64,000 nt of DNA from NCBI RefSeq assembly GCF_000264905.1, contig NW_006763134.1:1507626-1571625 (forward strand), in the 5' to 3' direction. The DNA comes from Stereum hirsutum FP-91666 SS1. Its lineage: Eukaryota > Basidiomycota > Agaricomycetes > Russulales > Stereaceae. Below are positions 22,665 to 34,786 of the stretch, one piece after another. Positions within the stretch are counted from its first letter, which is position 1, and every line of letters begins with the position of its first letter. The notes beneath the pieces are model-generated. The model made no database searches. It saw only the letters and a program-made list of their open reading frames with translations, and was not told the origin of the DNA. Position numbers and translations under genes: made by a program.

Positions 22665-23429
22665 ACGAACACTATGATCTTCTTTGGGGCACCTTACAAG
22701 GAGATTTGATAATGCAGCGTAGTTTCAGCTCGGACTTGTTTTTGGTTTCCGTATTTATTACGGTTTGTACTAGGCTCGTAATGACTTTTTCCTGACAACA
22801 CACCTCATCACATTCCTATTTACGATGACGATGTTTGTAATGTCTCTGGGCTCTGTTGTTACATGCTATAATACTTTGTTGTTGAGCTCAAGTTTTGCTC
22901 TCGAGCTTCACCGCCACGGCTACCTGTCGCCACACAGCTGAGCCGTGGCCCATTTCCCACGCAACCATATTGGGCCAACGACCTTTTCCTCTTGGAAAAC
23001 GGATCAGGCTTCAACTTGAACTTGTACGATATCCATCTCATTATCTCCTCGTCCACCAATGCTAGCACAAGGATAATAATGCTTGTACCTACCATTCTCT
23101 GGTCAATACGGTCTCAGAGCTAAAAAAAAATATCTTGAAGCTTGGACTCAACGTGAGAGGTATATGGCCGAGCGCATTTTCGAATCTAATTCGAGTAACC
23201 CTAGGGCCAGAACTTATGGATGTATGTGGGTGCGTGTTATCCTATCTCACTATCTACAGTAGGCTCATCATGTTAGATACAGATCGGCGAGGGACTGGAG
23301 AGCTATCTTTGGAGTTTATGTGGCGGCAGATGTCCTACCGCTCCTTTTCGACGGCTCTGAGGCTCGTCCGTCTCCTTAGAGCTACCTCTACGACCGACGC
23401 ACTCTACTCGCTAAACTCGTACACAGGCT
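22665..23429. other. Intergenic spacer
   Basis: 3' flank of the MAG-like gene and 5' flank of the helicase/AAA+ gene. Nothing else seen. Confidence 0.5.
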
Positions 23430-26400
23430 ATGAGTACCAATAACCCACGAGCTCTCAAGCTCAAGAAGCAGTTTGACCTGCTTATAAATGGGAAGCAGCC
23501 TCTAACGAGGCAGAACTATTTGCTCTTCGTCGAGGCTTTATGTCTAGAGCCGAATGTCGCTGCATGCATCAGCAAAGTCGCTGGGAGTCCCAAGGGTCTT
23601 GACTGTGTACAGTCATCCATGCGCATCGATCTATCGCCAGCCTTCCTGAATGGAGTCGCCACTGATGTGCTCAAGTACCTCTCCGCCCCTGAGCTCGCAG
23701 ATATTGGAGGCGGCGTGTACCTCCAACGCGTCGTAACATCCATCGTCGATCCTCCCATCTTTTGGGATGTCTTTCGCATGGCGTTTCAGGCGGGGCAGCT
23801 CCAGCATCAAGCCGAGTGTTGTTTCGCCTGGCTCTTGCTTCAACTCGTCTCACTTCCAGGAGACCAATCTACTCCATATCTCGAGCTCGCGGAGGATCCC
23901 AGTATCACGGATGCGCTCATCTCCTCATCTTCGGACGATGCACGGTCGTTCGCCCACAAGATCAAACATATTCTCACTACTCGCGGCACAGGCGCGGTCG
24001 TCGACCTTGAATACGGCCCCGGTGGCCGTCACGACAACGACTTCACCGACTTCAGGCAGATCGCCATCCTTCCTACTGCCGACGAACTGATGTCCAAGGA
24101 GCCCGCCTTTCTCCGTCCAAGCGATGCGCTGGACGTCGTCGAGACCGAAGCCGAGCGTGTGGTCACGCACCTCGACAACCAGTTCCGTTTGATGCGTGAG
24201 GATATGTTGTACGAGATGAGGGAAGAGTTGCAGATGAGCGAGGGAAAGATCGCGATAAAGAAGGCGAAGAGGAGGGGGTTTATCATGGATGGACTTCGAC
24301 TTTTGGATGTCCACTACGAGGATGGGAAGAAGTGCAAGTGGGGTCTCACTTTCCAGTGCCCGGTAGATTTCTGGCAGTTCAAGGGCGTAAAGCCTAAGGA
24401 CCGCAAGGACTATGCACTGAAGAATCCCAAGATTTTCAGACATCAGTCAATGACGTGTCTCCTTGCAGACGATGGTGTTGTTGCCTTTCCTTCAGTCAAC
24501 CGCGACCTCGATCTCCTCGCAAAGAATCCCCCAGTCATCGTCTTGCAGGTCGAGGGCCAAAAGACAGCAGCGTACACACTCCTGAAGTTACGCATGGCGA
24601 ATCGCATCAAGCTCATTCAGATCGACACTGCCGTTTTCTCCTACGAACCCATTCTCACGGCACTCCAGGAGAAACAGGACCTTTCCCTCTCACCAGAGTT
24701 GTTGTCGTGGACGACGGAGAGCTCCCTTAGAAGTCCCTTTGACCAGCCTCGATCGGTCGTAGACGCAATCAAGGCGAATCCTGGACAAGACCTTCAACCT
24801 CTCCTGAAGTCTAGTCGCTCGATCAAGCTCGACAAGGCGCAGGCAGACTCTCTGCTCGCAGGCCTGACTCAGAAAGTATCGTTGATACAGGGACCGCCTG
24901 GTGCGTCGGTGTTCCTTGACTTTTGACGTTCATAACCTTATTCTTCTCTTCAAAAGGCACGGGAAAGTCGTTCATTGGCGCCTTGTTGGCCAAGGCCATC
25001 CACGACTTCACGTCGCAGACTATCTTGGTCGTCTGCTATACGAACCACGCCCTCGATCAATTCCTCGAGGACCTTCTGGACACCGGTATCCCAGAATCCA
25101 GTATCGTTAGGCTCGGCGGTAAGTCTACCCTGCGCACCGCCAACCTGTCCCTCCGCAACCAGCCAAAGAATGCCGGACCGAAATGGGGGAAGGGCGACTG
25201 GAGCGAGATCAACTCCCTTCGAACACAGGCTGACATCCTCGCCGATGCTCTCGTCCGCGATTTCGCTCAATACAAAGCCGCACACGCTAGTGCCGACCAG
25301 ATCATGATGCATCTGGAGTTTGACCACCCCGAGTACTTCGAAGCATTTCAAGTTCCCACATCGCAGGATGGTATGAGAAGGGTGGGAAAAGGGGGGAAAG
25401 ATGTTGGCGAGGACTATCTTCTCAACCAATGGCTGAACAACAAGGACGGCGGTATGTTCAAGAATTCTCCAAATATAAAGGATGCTCGGGAGATCTGGAA
25501 TAAGCCGTCGGATCAGCGACGCGCTGAGGTTCAGCGTTGGCAGGAAGAGATTCTCAAGGATGTTGTCGACCAGTTTGTTGACACCGCGGTTCGGTACAAC
25601 AAGACCCAGACCGAGATCGACCGAAAGTATGGGGAGAATAATGCAGCGATCTTGTGCAGCAAGCGTATTATTGGGTGTACGACGACTGGAGCGGCGATGC
25701 ACAGAGAGATAATCGAGGCGTGTAAACCGGACGTCCTTCTGGTCGAGGAGGCCGGTGAGATCCACGAGAGTCACGTTTTGACGGCCCTCTCCTCTCACAC
25801 CGATCAGCTCATTCTGATTGGTGACCACAAGTGAGTTTTCGCTTTGTTGGCAGTATCGAAATACTGACTGGTTCCATGAACAGGCAACTGCGACCCAAGG
25901 TCAACAACTATCTGCTTTCGGGTACGTGATTGCGACTTGCTCGACCGCTCATATATTCTGTCTCACAATTTTGGTAAACGCCAGTCGAGAAAGGCGAGGG
26001 CTATGACCTCAACCGAAGTCTCTTCGAACGTTTGGTGCTTAGAGACTACCCCCACACGACTCTTCGCGAGCAACACCGCATGCGACCAGAGATATCAGAG
26101 CTTGTTCGTCACCTCACATATCCGGATCTCCTTGATGCTCCCAGGACCAAGGGCCGAGCCGACCTCATGGGCATCCGTGACAATGTCGTCTTCATCAACC
26201 ACGATCATCCGGAAGACGAAGACTCTCAGCTAGAAGAGCGTAGGGACATGAACGCCAAGTCCTCGAAACAGAACAAGTGCATTGAGCAATCTCTGAACCT
26301 GAATATACAACTGGCATACTGACTCTGTTCGCAATCCAGATTCGAAGTCGATTTGGTTTTGATGATTGTCCGCTACCTTGGTCAACAGGGCTACCGTTCA

Positions 26401-29400
26401 GACCAGATCGTCATTCTCACCCCTTACCTGGGTCAGCTTCGGCAACTTAAAGACGCCCTCTCGAAAACCAACGATCCAGTCCTCAACGATCTCGATACGC
26501 ACGACCTCGTCAAAGCCGGTCTTATGTCACCTTCAGCAGCAAAGGTTACGAAGACGCCTATACGTCTTGCTACCATAGGTGTTTTCCCCTCTCAAACAAC
26601 TTCTCAACCAACAGCCTACTCATATACTTCTTAGACAACTATCAAGGCGAGGAGAGCGACATTGTCGTTTGCTCCCTCACCCGAAGCAATCCGTCAAATG
26701 ACATCGGCTTCATGGTCTCTTCAGAACGAGTCAACGTCCTTCTTTCCCGAGCTCGCATCGGACTCATCCTCATCGGCAACATGCATACATTTATGCACTC
26801 TCGAAAGGGCGGCGAGGTTTGGAAGAAATTGTTGGAGTTCCTGAAAGAGAAGGGCCATATCTACGACGGACTGCCTACGCGATGTGAGCGCCACCCGGAT
26901 CGACTGGCGCTTCTGAAGTGTGCAGACGATTTTGACAAGGAGTGTCCGGATGGCGGTTGTACTCAACCTTGGTATGTCTCGTCCACCTGTACGCCGTAAT
27001 ATTTCCATTGACCCAGACGGAACTTAGTGGAACCATGTTGAGCTGCGGTCTCCACGCTTGCCCATCGAAATGTCACCAACTCTCCGACCACTCAAAAATG
27101 GCATGCGAATACATCATCTATTCGACTTGTTCGAAAGGTCATCGTCAGCAATACAAGTGCCACAAGGGACCTCCTGCGTCATGTACGAGGTGCGACGCGG
27201 ACCAGAAGGCGGCGGAGAATCGAAAGCAGGAGGAATTCGCGCGGCAGGAGAGACGTGACGCCGATCAGCGCAAACACGATCAGAAAATGGCTGCATTGAA
27301 CGATGAGATGGCTCGTAAACAGGCTGCACTCCGCGATGCCCAGCTCGAGCAAGAGAGGATGGACGCAATCCTTCAGAAGGAGAAGGATTTGCAGAACATG
27401 GCCAACTTCACAGCACAGGCGATACATAACATATCTGCTGCGCCACCTCCCGCGCCCTCTCCGCCCCCCGTACAATCTGCTAGTACTAGTGCCGAGCCTT
27501 CGTCCTCTTGTCCCCAGGGGCAGCGCAGCCACCCGCCTCCCCAAGCTCCAACGAAGGACAGGGCCAATTCTCCTCAACCCGCTCTTCGTGTGGCCGAGTC
27601 CGAAGCGAGGAAGCAGTGGCAGCATCAGAAAGACATGGAAGGAGCTTCAAACGACGCGATAGACTCTATCATGGAGATGACGGGCCTAGAAGATGTCAAG
27701 ATGCAAGTCCTCAGGATCAAAGACAAAGTTGATACGACCAAGAGGTTTGTACTGTGATAAATTTCTGACAGCTGGCACATTTAAATTTGCATTTGTACAG
27801 ACAGGGCACGTCCCTAGCTGGGGAGCGTTTCAACGTCTCTATGCTTGGTAATCCTGGAACCGGTAAATCCTCATCGATATTATCGACGATACACACTTAC
27901 TCATCTTTTCTCCAGGCAAAACCACAGTGGCCCGACATTATGGAGCCTTCCTTGCGAGCGTTCAGGTCATTCCCGGAAATATGTTCATCGAAACGACGGG
28001 CTCTCGTCTTGCTAACGATGGAGTTCCCGGTGCAAAGAAAACCATCGAGACCTTGATAAACGCTGGAGGTGGAACCATCTTCGTCGACGAGGCCTATCAA
28101 CTCACCAGCGGTCAGAATCATGGAGGTGGCCAGGTTCTCGACTTTTTGCTAGCAGAGATGGAGAACAACGTTGGTAAGATCGTCTTCATCTTTGCGGGTT
28201 ACAACAAGGAGATGGAGAAGTTCTTTGTAAGTTCATGAATCTCATGCTACCTTTCGGAGCTTACGAGTCGTATTCAGGAACACAACACTGGTCTTATGAG
28301 TCGCGTTCCTTACACTCTACAATTTAAGGATTACGAGGACCCGGAGCTCTTGAGTATGCTCGAAGCCATGGTAGAGAAGAAGTGGAGGGGGAAAATGTGT
28401 ATCGAAGAGGGTGTAGAGGGTCTCTATGGACGTATTGTTGTGAGGCGCTTGGGGCGCGGACGCGGGCGGCCTGGTTTCGGTAACGCAAGGTCGCTACAGA
28501 TCATGTTCAGCAATATCTGTGAGCGACAGGCCACTCGGCTAAGCGAGGAACGTAGGAAGGGGATGCGGCCTGACGACTTTCTCATCACGAAGGAGGACCT
28601 GATAGGACCAGATCCATCGAAGGTTATGGCGGAGAGTAAGGCTTGGAAGAAGATGCAGACGATGATTGGTCTGACCGCGGTGAAGAAAACGATCGCCAAT
28701 TTCTTCTTTTCTGTCGATACAAACTACCACCGAGAGTTGCAGGAGAAAGCTCCCATGCAGGTGTCACTCAACCGCGTGTTCCTTGGATCTCCAGGTGAGT
28801 ATACTGACTTTCATGTAGAAGTCTGCTAACCTCATAGACTTTCGATGCCAGGTACGGGGAAGACTACAGTCGCAAAGCTTTACGGTCAGATCTTGGCAGA
28901 CCTTGGGCTGATTAGCAACGGTGAAGGTGTGATTTCACTCCAGTGTCTCTCTCGGTTCCGTATTGACCAGATCTCTGTCTTTTTTCTTCGCCGAAGTTGT
29001 CGTCAAAAACCCAGCGGACTTCATTGGAAGCGCTCTGGGTCAGTCCGAGAGTCAGACCAAGGCTATCCTTGCCACTACGGTTGGGAAAGTCTTGATCATC
29101 GATGAAGTACGTAGCTCGGCCATCATATTACGCATATCCTCATAGTCTCTCTAGGCGTACATGTTATATGGCGGCTCAGGAAATGCTGGCGGGGTTTCAG
29201 ATCCGTACAAAACGGCTGTCATCGACACCATCGTCGCCGAGGTGCAGAGCGTTCCAGGAGAGGATCGTTGCGTTCTCCTATTGGGATACAAGTCCCAGAT
29301 CGAGGATATGTTTCAGGTGCGCCCGACATGGCGACTCGGGGATCACTGTCTCATCGATTTATTCCAATTCAGAACGTGAATCCGGGCTTAGCACGACGCT

Positions 29401-31270
29401 TCGCTATCGAGAACGCATTCCACTTCCATGATTACTCAGATTCCGAGCTCATGCAGGCTTTGGAGTGGAAGTTGAAGGACCAGGAGCTGCGTGCTACGGA
29501 TGCAGGCAAGAACGTCGCCCTAGAAGTTCTCAGTCGTCTACGAAACAGACCCAATTTCGGGAACATAGGCGAGGTAGGTCATTGTCTGAAGTTGTTTTAC
29601 GACCACTGGCTAAATCGATGCGAACTTTAAGGTCGAGAATCTTCTGTCCCAAGCCAAGAATCGGTGGCAACAACGTCAATCTGATTTGCCTATGGATCTG
29701 CGCTCCGCAGACGCGCCATTCGAGCCTCAAGATTTCGACCCCGACTTCGAGCGTGGCAAGACCGCTGCCACAAACTTATCGAAACTCTTTGAGGATGTTA
29801 TCGGCTGTGATGATATCGTTGCAAAGCTGGCTGGCTGGCAGCGTATGACGCAAAACCTCAAGAACAAAGGGAAGGATCCACGCCAAACCGTTCCAACGAC
29901 ATTCATCTTCAAGGGCCCACCGGGGACAGGCGAGTTGATCATCTTCCCAAAATCAAATGTAGTTGCTGACAGAATAGACAGGCAAGACTACGACCGCCAG
30001 AAAGATCGGCTCGGTATTCTATGATATGGGGTTCCTCTCTTCTACGGAGGTCATCGAGTGCTCTGCCAGTGATCTTGTAGGCAGTTACGTCGGTCACACT
30101 GGCCCGAAAACGAAGAAGATGTTCGAGAAGGCTCTAGGACGCGTTCTGTTCGTAGATGAGGCATACAGGCTTAGCGAAGGGCATTTCTCCAAAGAGGCCA
30201 TGGACGAGATCGTTGGCATGCTGACTCAAGAGGCTTTCAAGGGAAAGCTCATCGTAGTCCTGGCGGGCTACGATCGCGAGATGGACGACCTGATGCGGGT
30301 GAACCCAGGACTCTCCAGCCGTTTCCCCACAGAGATCATCTTCCGAAACATGCCTCCTGAATATTGCCTGGAGGTCCTCAGACGGAAGCTGCTGAAGGAT
30401 AACGTTCGCGTCGATGGGCTAGATGATCAGTCTTCCACAGATTACCTTCACATGAAAGATCTGCTTCACGAGCTTTCTTCATTTCCATCGTTTGGCAATG
30501 CGAGGGACATGGAGACGCTCTCAAATCAGATGATGGAGGTCGTATTCTCTGCTCCAAGCTCAGAAGATTTCGCCGAGGATAGCTCTAGCGAGTTCCGTCT
30601 TACTGCAGACCGAGCCATAGCCTGCATCGAAACCATGTTGTCTGGAAGACGGTCGCGCACAGCTCTCCCAAGCAGCCCTGCTCTGTCACATCATCTACCA
30701 CAGCTATTTCCTGGTCTACAAGACCCTCCTACCCCTCCGACTATCCGCACAGCGCAGAACATCAAACAAGAAACTGCACCTCCACCGCCCCGTGTTGACG
30801 AGCAGTCGACTGCACCTGATGGCCGAGACCCTGGTGTCTCAGACGAGGAGTGGCGCCAACTCCAGGAAGCCAAACGTGCGGCAGAAGAGGAAGAGAAGCG
30901 TACTATCCAGCGGATGAGGTTGCTTGAGAAGGAGCGACAAGAGGCTGAGGAGCGCGAGGAGAGAGCGAAGGCTGAAGCCGAGAGGCTGAAACTTGCAGCT
31001 GCGAAAGCGAAGGATGATGCCGAACGTGCAGAGTTGATGCGGAAGAGAGAGCAGGAGAGGATCAAGGCGGCGAAGGCGAGAGAAGAACAAGAGAAGCGAC
31101 GTGCTGCTTTGGAAGAGGAGAATCGCAAGCGGAAAGAAGAGGCCCAAGTCCAGACGAAGCTACGCAGCATGGGCGTTTGTCCAATGGGTTATCGGTGGAT
31201 TAAACAGCCACATGGTTATCGTTGCGGTGGCGGCAGTCATTTCGTAGACAATGCATCCCTGGGGCTCTGA
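23430..31270 (+). CDS. Giant ZNFX1-like SF1 helicase fused to three CbbX-type AAA+ modules
   Basis: Sixteen exons join in phase to 2330 residues: 23430-24900, 24957-25830, 25884-25921, 25985-26276, 26340-26578, 26635-26971, 27028-27744, 27801-27862, 27916-28226, 28278-28794, 28852-28926, 28997-29106, 29155-29316, 29373-29573, 29632-29929, 29982-31270. Residues about 1-480 resemble the N-terminal part of ZNFX1-type proteins. The SF1 core follows: QGPPGTGKS (about 487-495), VEEAGEIHESHV, LIGDHKQLRP, REQHRMRPEI, DNYQGEESDIV, VNVLLSRARIGLILIGN. A Cys/His-rich segment (CGTMLSCGLHACPSKCHQL and following) resembles an NFX1-type finger. A charged coiled coil leads to three AAA+ modules with GNPGTGKT/FVDEAY, GSPGTGKT/IIDEAY and GPPGTGKT/FVDEAY. 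A Glu/Arg/Lys coiled coil and a Cys/Gly-rich tail (CPMGYRWIKQPHGYRCGGG) end it. All ATPase motifs look intact. RNA- or DNA-helicase role in RNA silencing or antiviral defence is inference from ZNFX1. Confidence 0.88.
29930..29981 (+). other. GC-AG intron inside the third AAA+ P-loop
   Basis: The intron between exons 15 and 16 of the helicase/AAA+ gene starts GCGAGT and ends ATAGACAG. No GT donor nearby preserves frame, and removal restores GPPGTGKTT. Confidence 0.75.
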
Positions 31271-31466
31271 TACACGCGCTTTCGTGTCTGTTCGTTCGAA
31301 GTATTTTGTGTTGCAGTCAAGTCACGATATTTGTCTTGTCAATTGTAGTATCATCTTCCCAATGCTCTGTAGTCGAATCATGTAGATATTCAGCTCATTC
31401 TGGTCCAAGAATATGTGCATATGTTTGCTTCCAACATGAGTATTTCTTGTGCACGCCTCGTTACTC

Positions 31467-34400
31467 TCAAAGTGGCTCCACCGACGCCACAACACCGTCC
31501 ATATCCTTGTCTCCCTTCACACCGGCACTCCCATTGCTGCTGATTGACCTCCTCCTAACAGCTTCTTGCTTTCCATAATCATATCCCTGAATCTCGTCGT
31601 CCATCCCCGACTCATCGATCTCCTCAAACCTCTTTCCAATTTGGATGCCTTGAGGAGGAAATACGCGGCTCAGAGTATAGTACACGAGCGCCGAAACTCC
31701 GAAACCGGTAAACCACGACATCTCGTAAATGCGGGTGGCACTTAACGGGACAGTCTGTCCTGCGACGCCGGCAAAGCCAACGACGTTTATGCATATACCG
31801 GCGATATAGGCGGCGTAGGCTCTATATGGCACGGTCGTCAGCCCTCTGGAGGAGAGGTTATATGGATGCAGCGGAGAAAGAAACATGCCGGAAGTTGACG
31901 CCGTAGGTATAGCTATACCACCCATCTTTTCGCGCGTTGTAGAGGTCAGCAACTCGATAGTGCCCTTTGCGGATGAGATAGTAGTCCGTTATCTGCATTC
32001 GGCCCAGTAAAGTTCCATGATTGATCGTCATGTCCGCGCAGCGAGATCAAAGAAGCAAGAAATACACACCATAACGCCAGCGATCGAGCTCAAGAATACT
32101 GAGTACGCAGAAAGGTACGTCGCAAAAGTGGTGCCATCCTTGAGCAAATTCCATGGGCACATGCAGAGACCGACAATAGCTGCAACATATCCACCACGAC
32201 GGATATTCTGAGCAGGAGAAAGGTTGGTGAGCGGTGAATTCACTGCCAGATGGGCACAGGCTGTGGAGTGGGAAACGTACGATGAAACGAGGGAATAGCG
32301 CTGTCAGGTCACAACCCGCAGAAATTGAGTTCGCGGAGATGTTGGTTCTGGGAGCGGGCGAGGGTGTTCAATCGATCCGTAAAATTGAATGGAAATACTA
32401 AAAACGTACCCTAACTGTAGGGAGAGACAGCCTATGTCAAAGGCACGAAGAGGTAGAGATAGGGTATTGTATTGGATGCGACGTACCTGCGCAATAATGA
32501 ACGAAGCAGCGATGAACCATACCTGTAAGAATAGACCAAGCACCGAGACAGTCAATACCCAGAAGAATACCCGGAACTGATCACCTCTTCTCCGTCTTCC
32601 TCATAGACTGAAACGCTAAAAAGCACCACAACGCTCTGGCACCTTCCTTGCCTTGTGCGACGTGGCTCTAAGAGGAAAGAATATGCACGTACCCCAAATC
32701 TCGTCGCATGGCTTGGATTCCCGTCCAAGAACATCCCCAGAAGGTCAACAGGTGACCATACCGTCTCCCCAAATATAACGGTCGACGAGGAACTAACGAT
32801 AATGCCAATGAAGCTGACAAGGCTGAAAGTGAGCGGAACCGAGAGGAGTTGAGGAAGACCAGCGGCTGAAGGTCGTGTAGCACGGGAGGCGAAGTCTGGT
32901 GCATTTCTGGGTGAATGACGAGATGTGAAAACGAATTGAAGAGAGAACGAATCGAGAGGTTAGCTTGGTGATGTCAAAAAGACGTGGGCGCGGGGTCGAG
33001 CAACATAATACGGGTCAGATCGGGAAGGCTCCAAGGGGTTGAAATGGTAGAAAGAGGGGAGAGGGAGATGAAAGGGAGCAAGAACGAGGCGAAATGAGAT
33101 GTACGAACGTGACCAGGGTAGCCATATTACTGATACAAGACATGAGGTTCGTCACCATGCCCTATCCGGCGCATTCATGAAGTCCAAAAATCAAGACCAC
33201 ACGTGCAGGTCAATACCATAACAGCAAGCAAGCTCCAGAATACTACAATAAGCCCAAAAGCCGTACTCACCCATCCAAGAGCGCTCCCATGAAGGGTTGC
33301 GGGTTGGTGAATGATCGGGCCAACGCCCTTCGCCTGATTGACGACGTAAAAGAGACAGATGTTAGCGCTATCAGCCGGTGTTAAAGAAGGCGAAGAGGGA
33401 GGATTGTGGCATGAACGGAGGCGATGAACGGCGAAACCTAGGCACTGAGTCAAACGCACCTTGACGATGCACCAGATAAAGAAAGTGATGCCCGCTGTAG
33501 GCGCCACGATCGCTTTGAGCGTAAACAGATGGCGACTGTAAGTGCGAAATCAAAGCAAGGCCACAACGCGACCACAGTCAGTATCATTATCACAGTGAGG
33601 ATCAAATCGAGAAACACGTCGTGTATGAGTGGTGTCGGCTATGCTCCGAGAGCGCGAAGGAGTAAATATGTGATTAAGACCGAGATGGGAAGGGTTGAAA
33701 AGCGAATAGAAGACAGACATGCATTTTGTGGATGGGAAACCAGATCGCCGGGAGAGAGATGAGCCAGAAGAGGAAAAAGCACATGAAGTCTTCTGTGGTC
33801 GTCCCCGAGGATGCAGGTAAATGGTTGGCTATAATACCGCGTCGACCAGTATGTCGATATTAGCGCGTGTGTCCTAGGGTGTCAGCGCAGGAGTGACGTA
33901 CGAATATTCTGAATGCTGGGCCACATTGCTCGCAGCATGACCTTGACATAGCCATGACCCACATCCTTGAGCACCGTAATGACTTGAGCGCCACGACAAG
34001 ATACTCACCTTCATACAATCCCCCCCAATACTGGCCTGCACACCATACCATATACTGATATAGCACCGTCAACGTCAGATCCATCGATTCACACCGGTAA
34101 TCCAAAGACCGCAGTTCCGCTCACCATGCCATAACACCGCGATTAAAAACACACCACATACTACCCCACAATCCGAAGCTCGTCCTCGCAACGACCGGGA
34201 AAGTGATATGATACACCGCACCCGGCCGGGCATTCGCAACGATGAAGGGTGCGACTACGCCGTAGCCTATCCAAACGCAGATCCAAGCTTGCCACCAGGA
34301 GAGGCCTGCTTGAACCATCGTGGAGGCAATCATCCACCTGGCATGATTATCATCGTCGCGGACAAGAAATGTTCCGTGTGGCGGTCATGTGGCGGCGTCA

Positions 34401-34786
34401 GCATAATCTCGTCCGAATACACTGACGAGGTGTGGAGACTGACGTGTTGACGTTGAAACTGTCTGCTATCCAGCTGAAAGGGCATTCCAGTGTCAGTCGC
34501 AATTTGAGAGACGAACATTCAAATCATGGCAAGGCTCACAATGCTATAAAGTTGATCGTCGACCATGTCTGCTTCTCAGGGCCTACAGGAAGCAGATCCT
34601 CGCTCTTTCATATCGTACCCAGCAAAGGAATTCAAGCGAGATGATTATCAGTTCACATTGCGAATGCACGGTCACGGTCCTGAATGTACAAATGAAGCAC
34701 ACCGTCAAAAAAAGCTGCGACCAACTCAAGCTCCTATCGAATCCGGGGACTTCAGCCCAACCAAGAGCCTTCCCAAAGGCAGTCAT
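31467..34786 (-). CDS. NCS1 family permease (uracil/uridine/allantoin type)
   Basis: Minus-strand gene of about ten exons. It starts MTAFGKALGWAEVPGF, then DLLPVGPEKQTWSTINFIAF and WIADSFNVNTW. Further blocks, all typical of fungal Fur4/Fui1/Dal4 proteins, are GLSWWQAWICVWIGYGVVAP, RTSFGLWGSMWCVFNRGVMA, WYGVQASIGGDC, VAPTAGITFFIWCIVKAKGV, WSPVDLLGMFLDGNPSHATR, RTNISANSISAGCDLTALFP, NIRRGGYVAAIVGLCMCPWN and ITDYYLIRKGHYRVADLYNA. The C-terminus is cytosolic and charged. It would import uracil, a nucleoside or allantoin across the plasma membrane with protons; the substrate cannot be fixed from sequence. One intron (31822-31888) appears to be GC-AG. The end lies about 200 bp from the convergent helicase/AAA+ gene. 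Confidence 0.88.
31822..31888 (-). other. Candidate GC-AG intron in the NCS1 permease gene
   Basis: On the minus strand the intron would begin GCATGT and end CATATAG. Splicing gives YTYGVNFRAYAAYIAG, which fits the permease family pattern; a GT donor two codons earlier would remove the conserved NFR. Confidence 0.6.

Noticed and set aside
22256..22672. Minus-strand acidic open frame
   Set aside because: Antisense shadow of the Ser/Thr/Ala-rich last exon of the MAG-like gene; repeat-biased composition keeps it open.
23516..24443. Several minus-strand frames in the first exon of the helicase gene
   Set aside because: Antisense shadows of a long coding exon.
30691..31170. Minus-strand Ser/Leu-rich open frame
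   Set aside because: Shadow of the Glu/Lys/Arg coiled coil at the end of the helicase/AAA+ gene.
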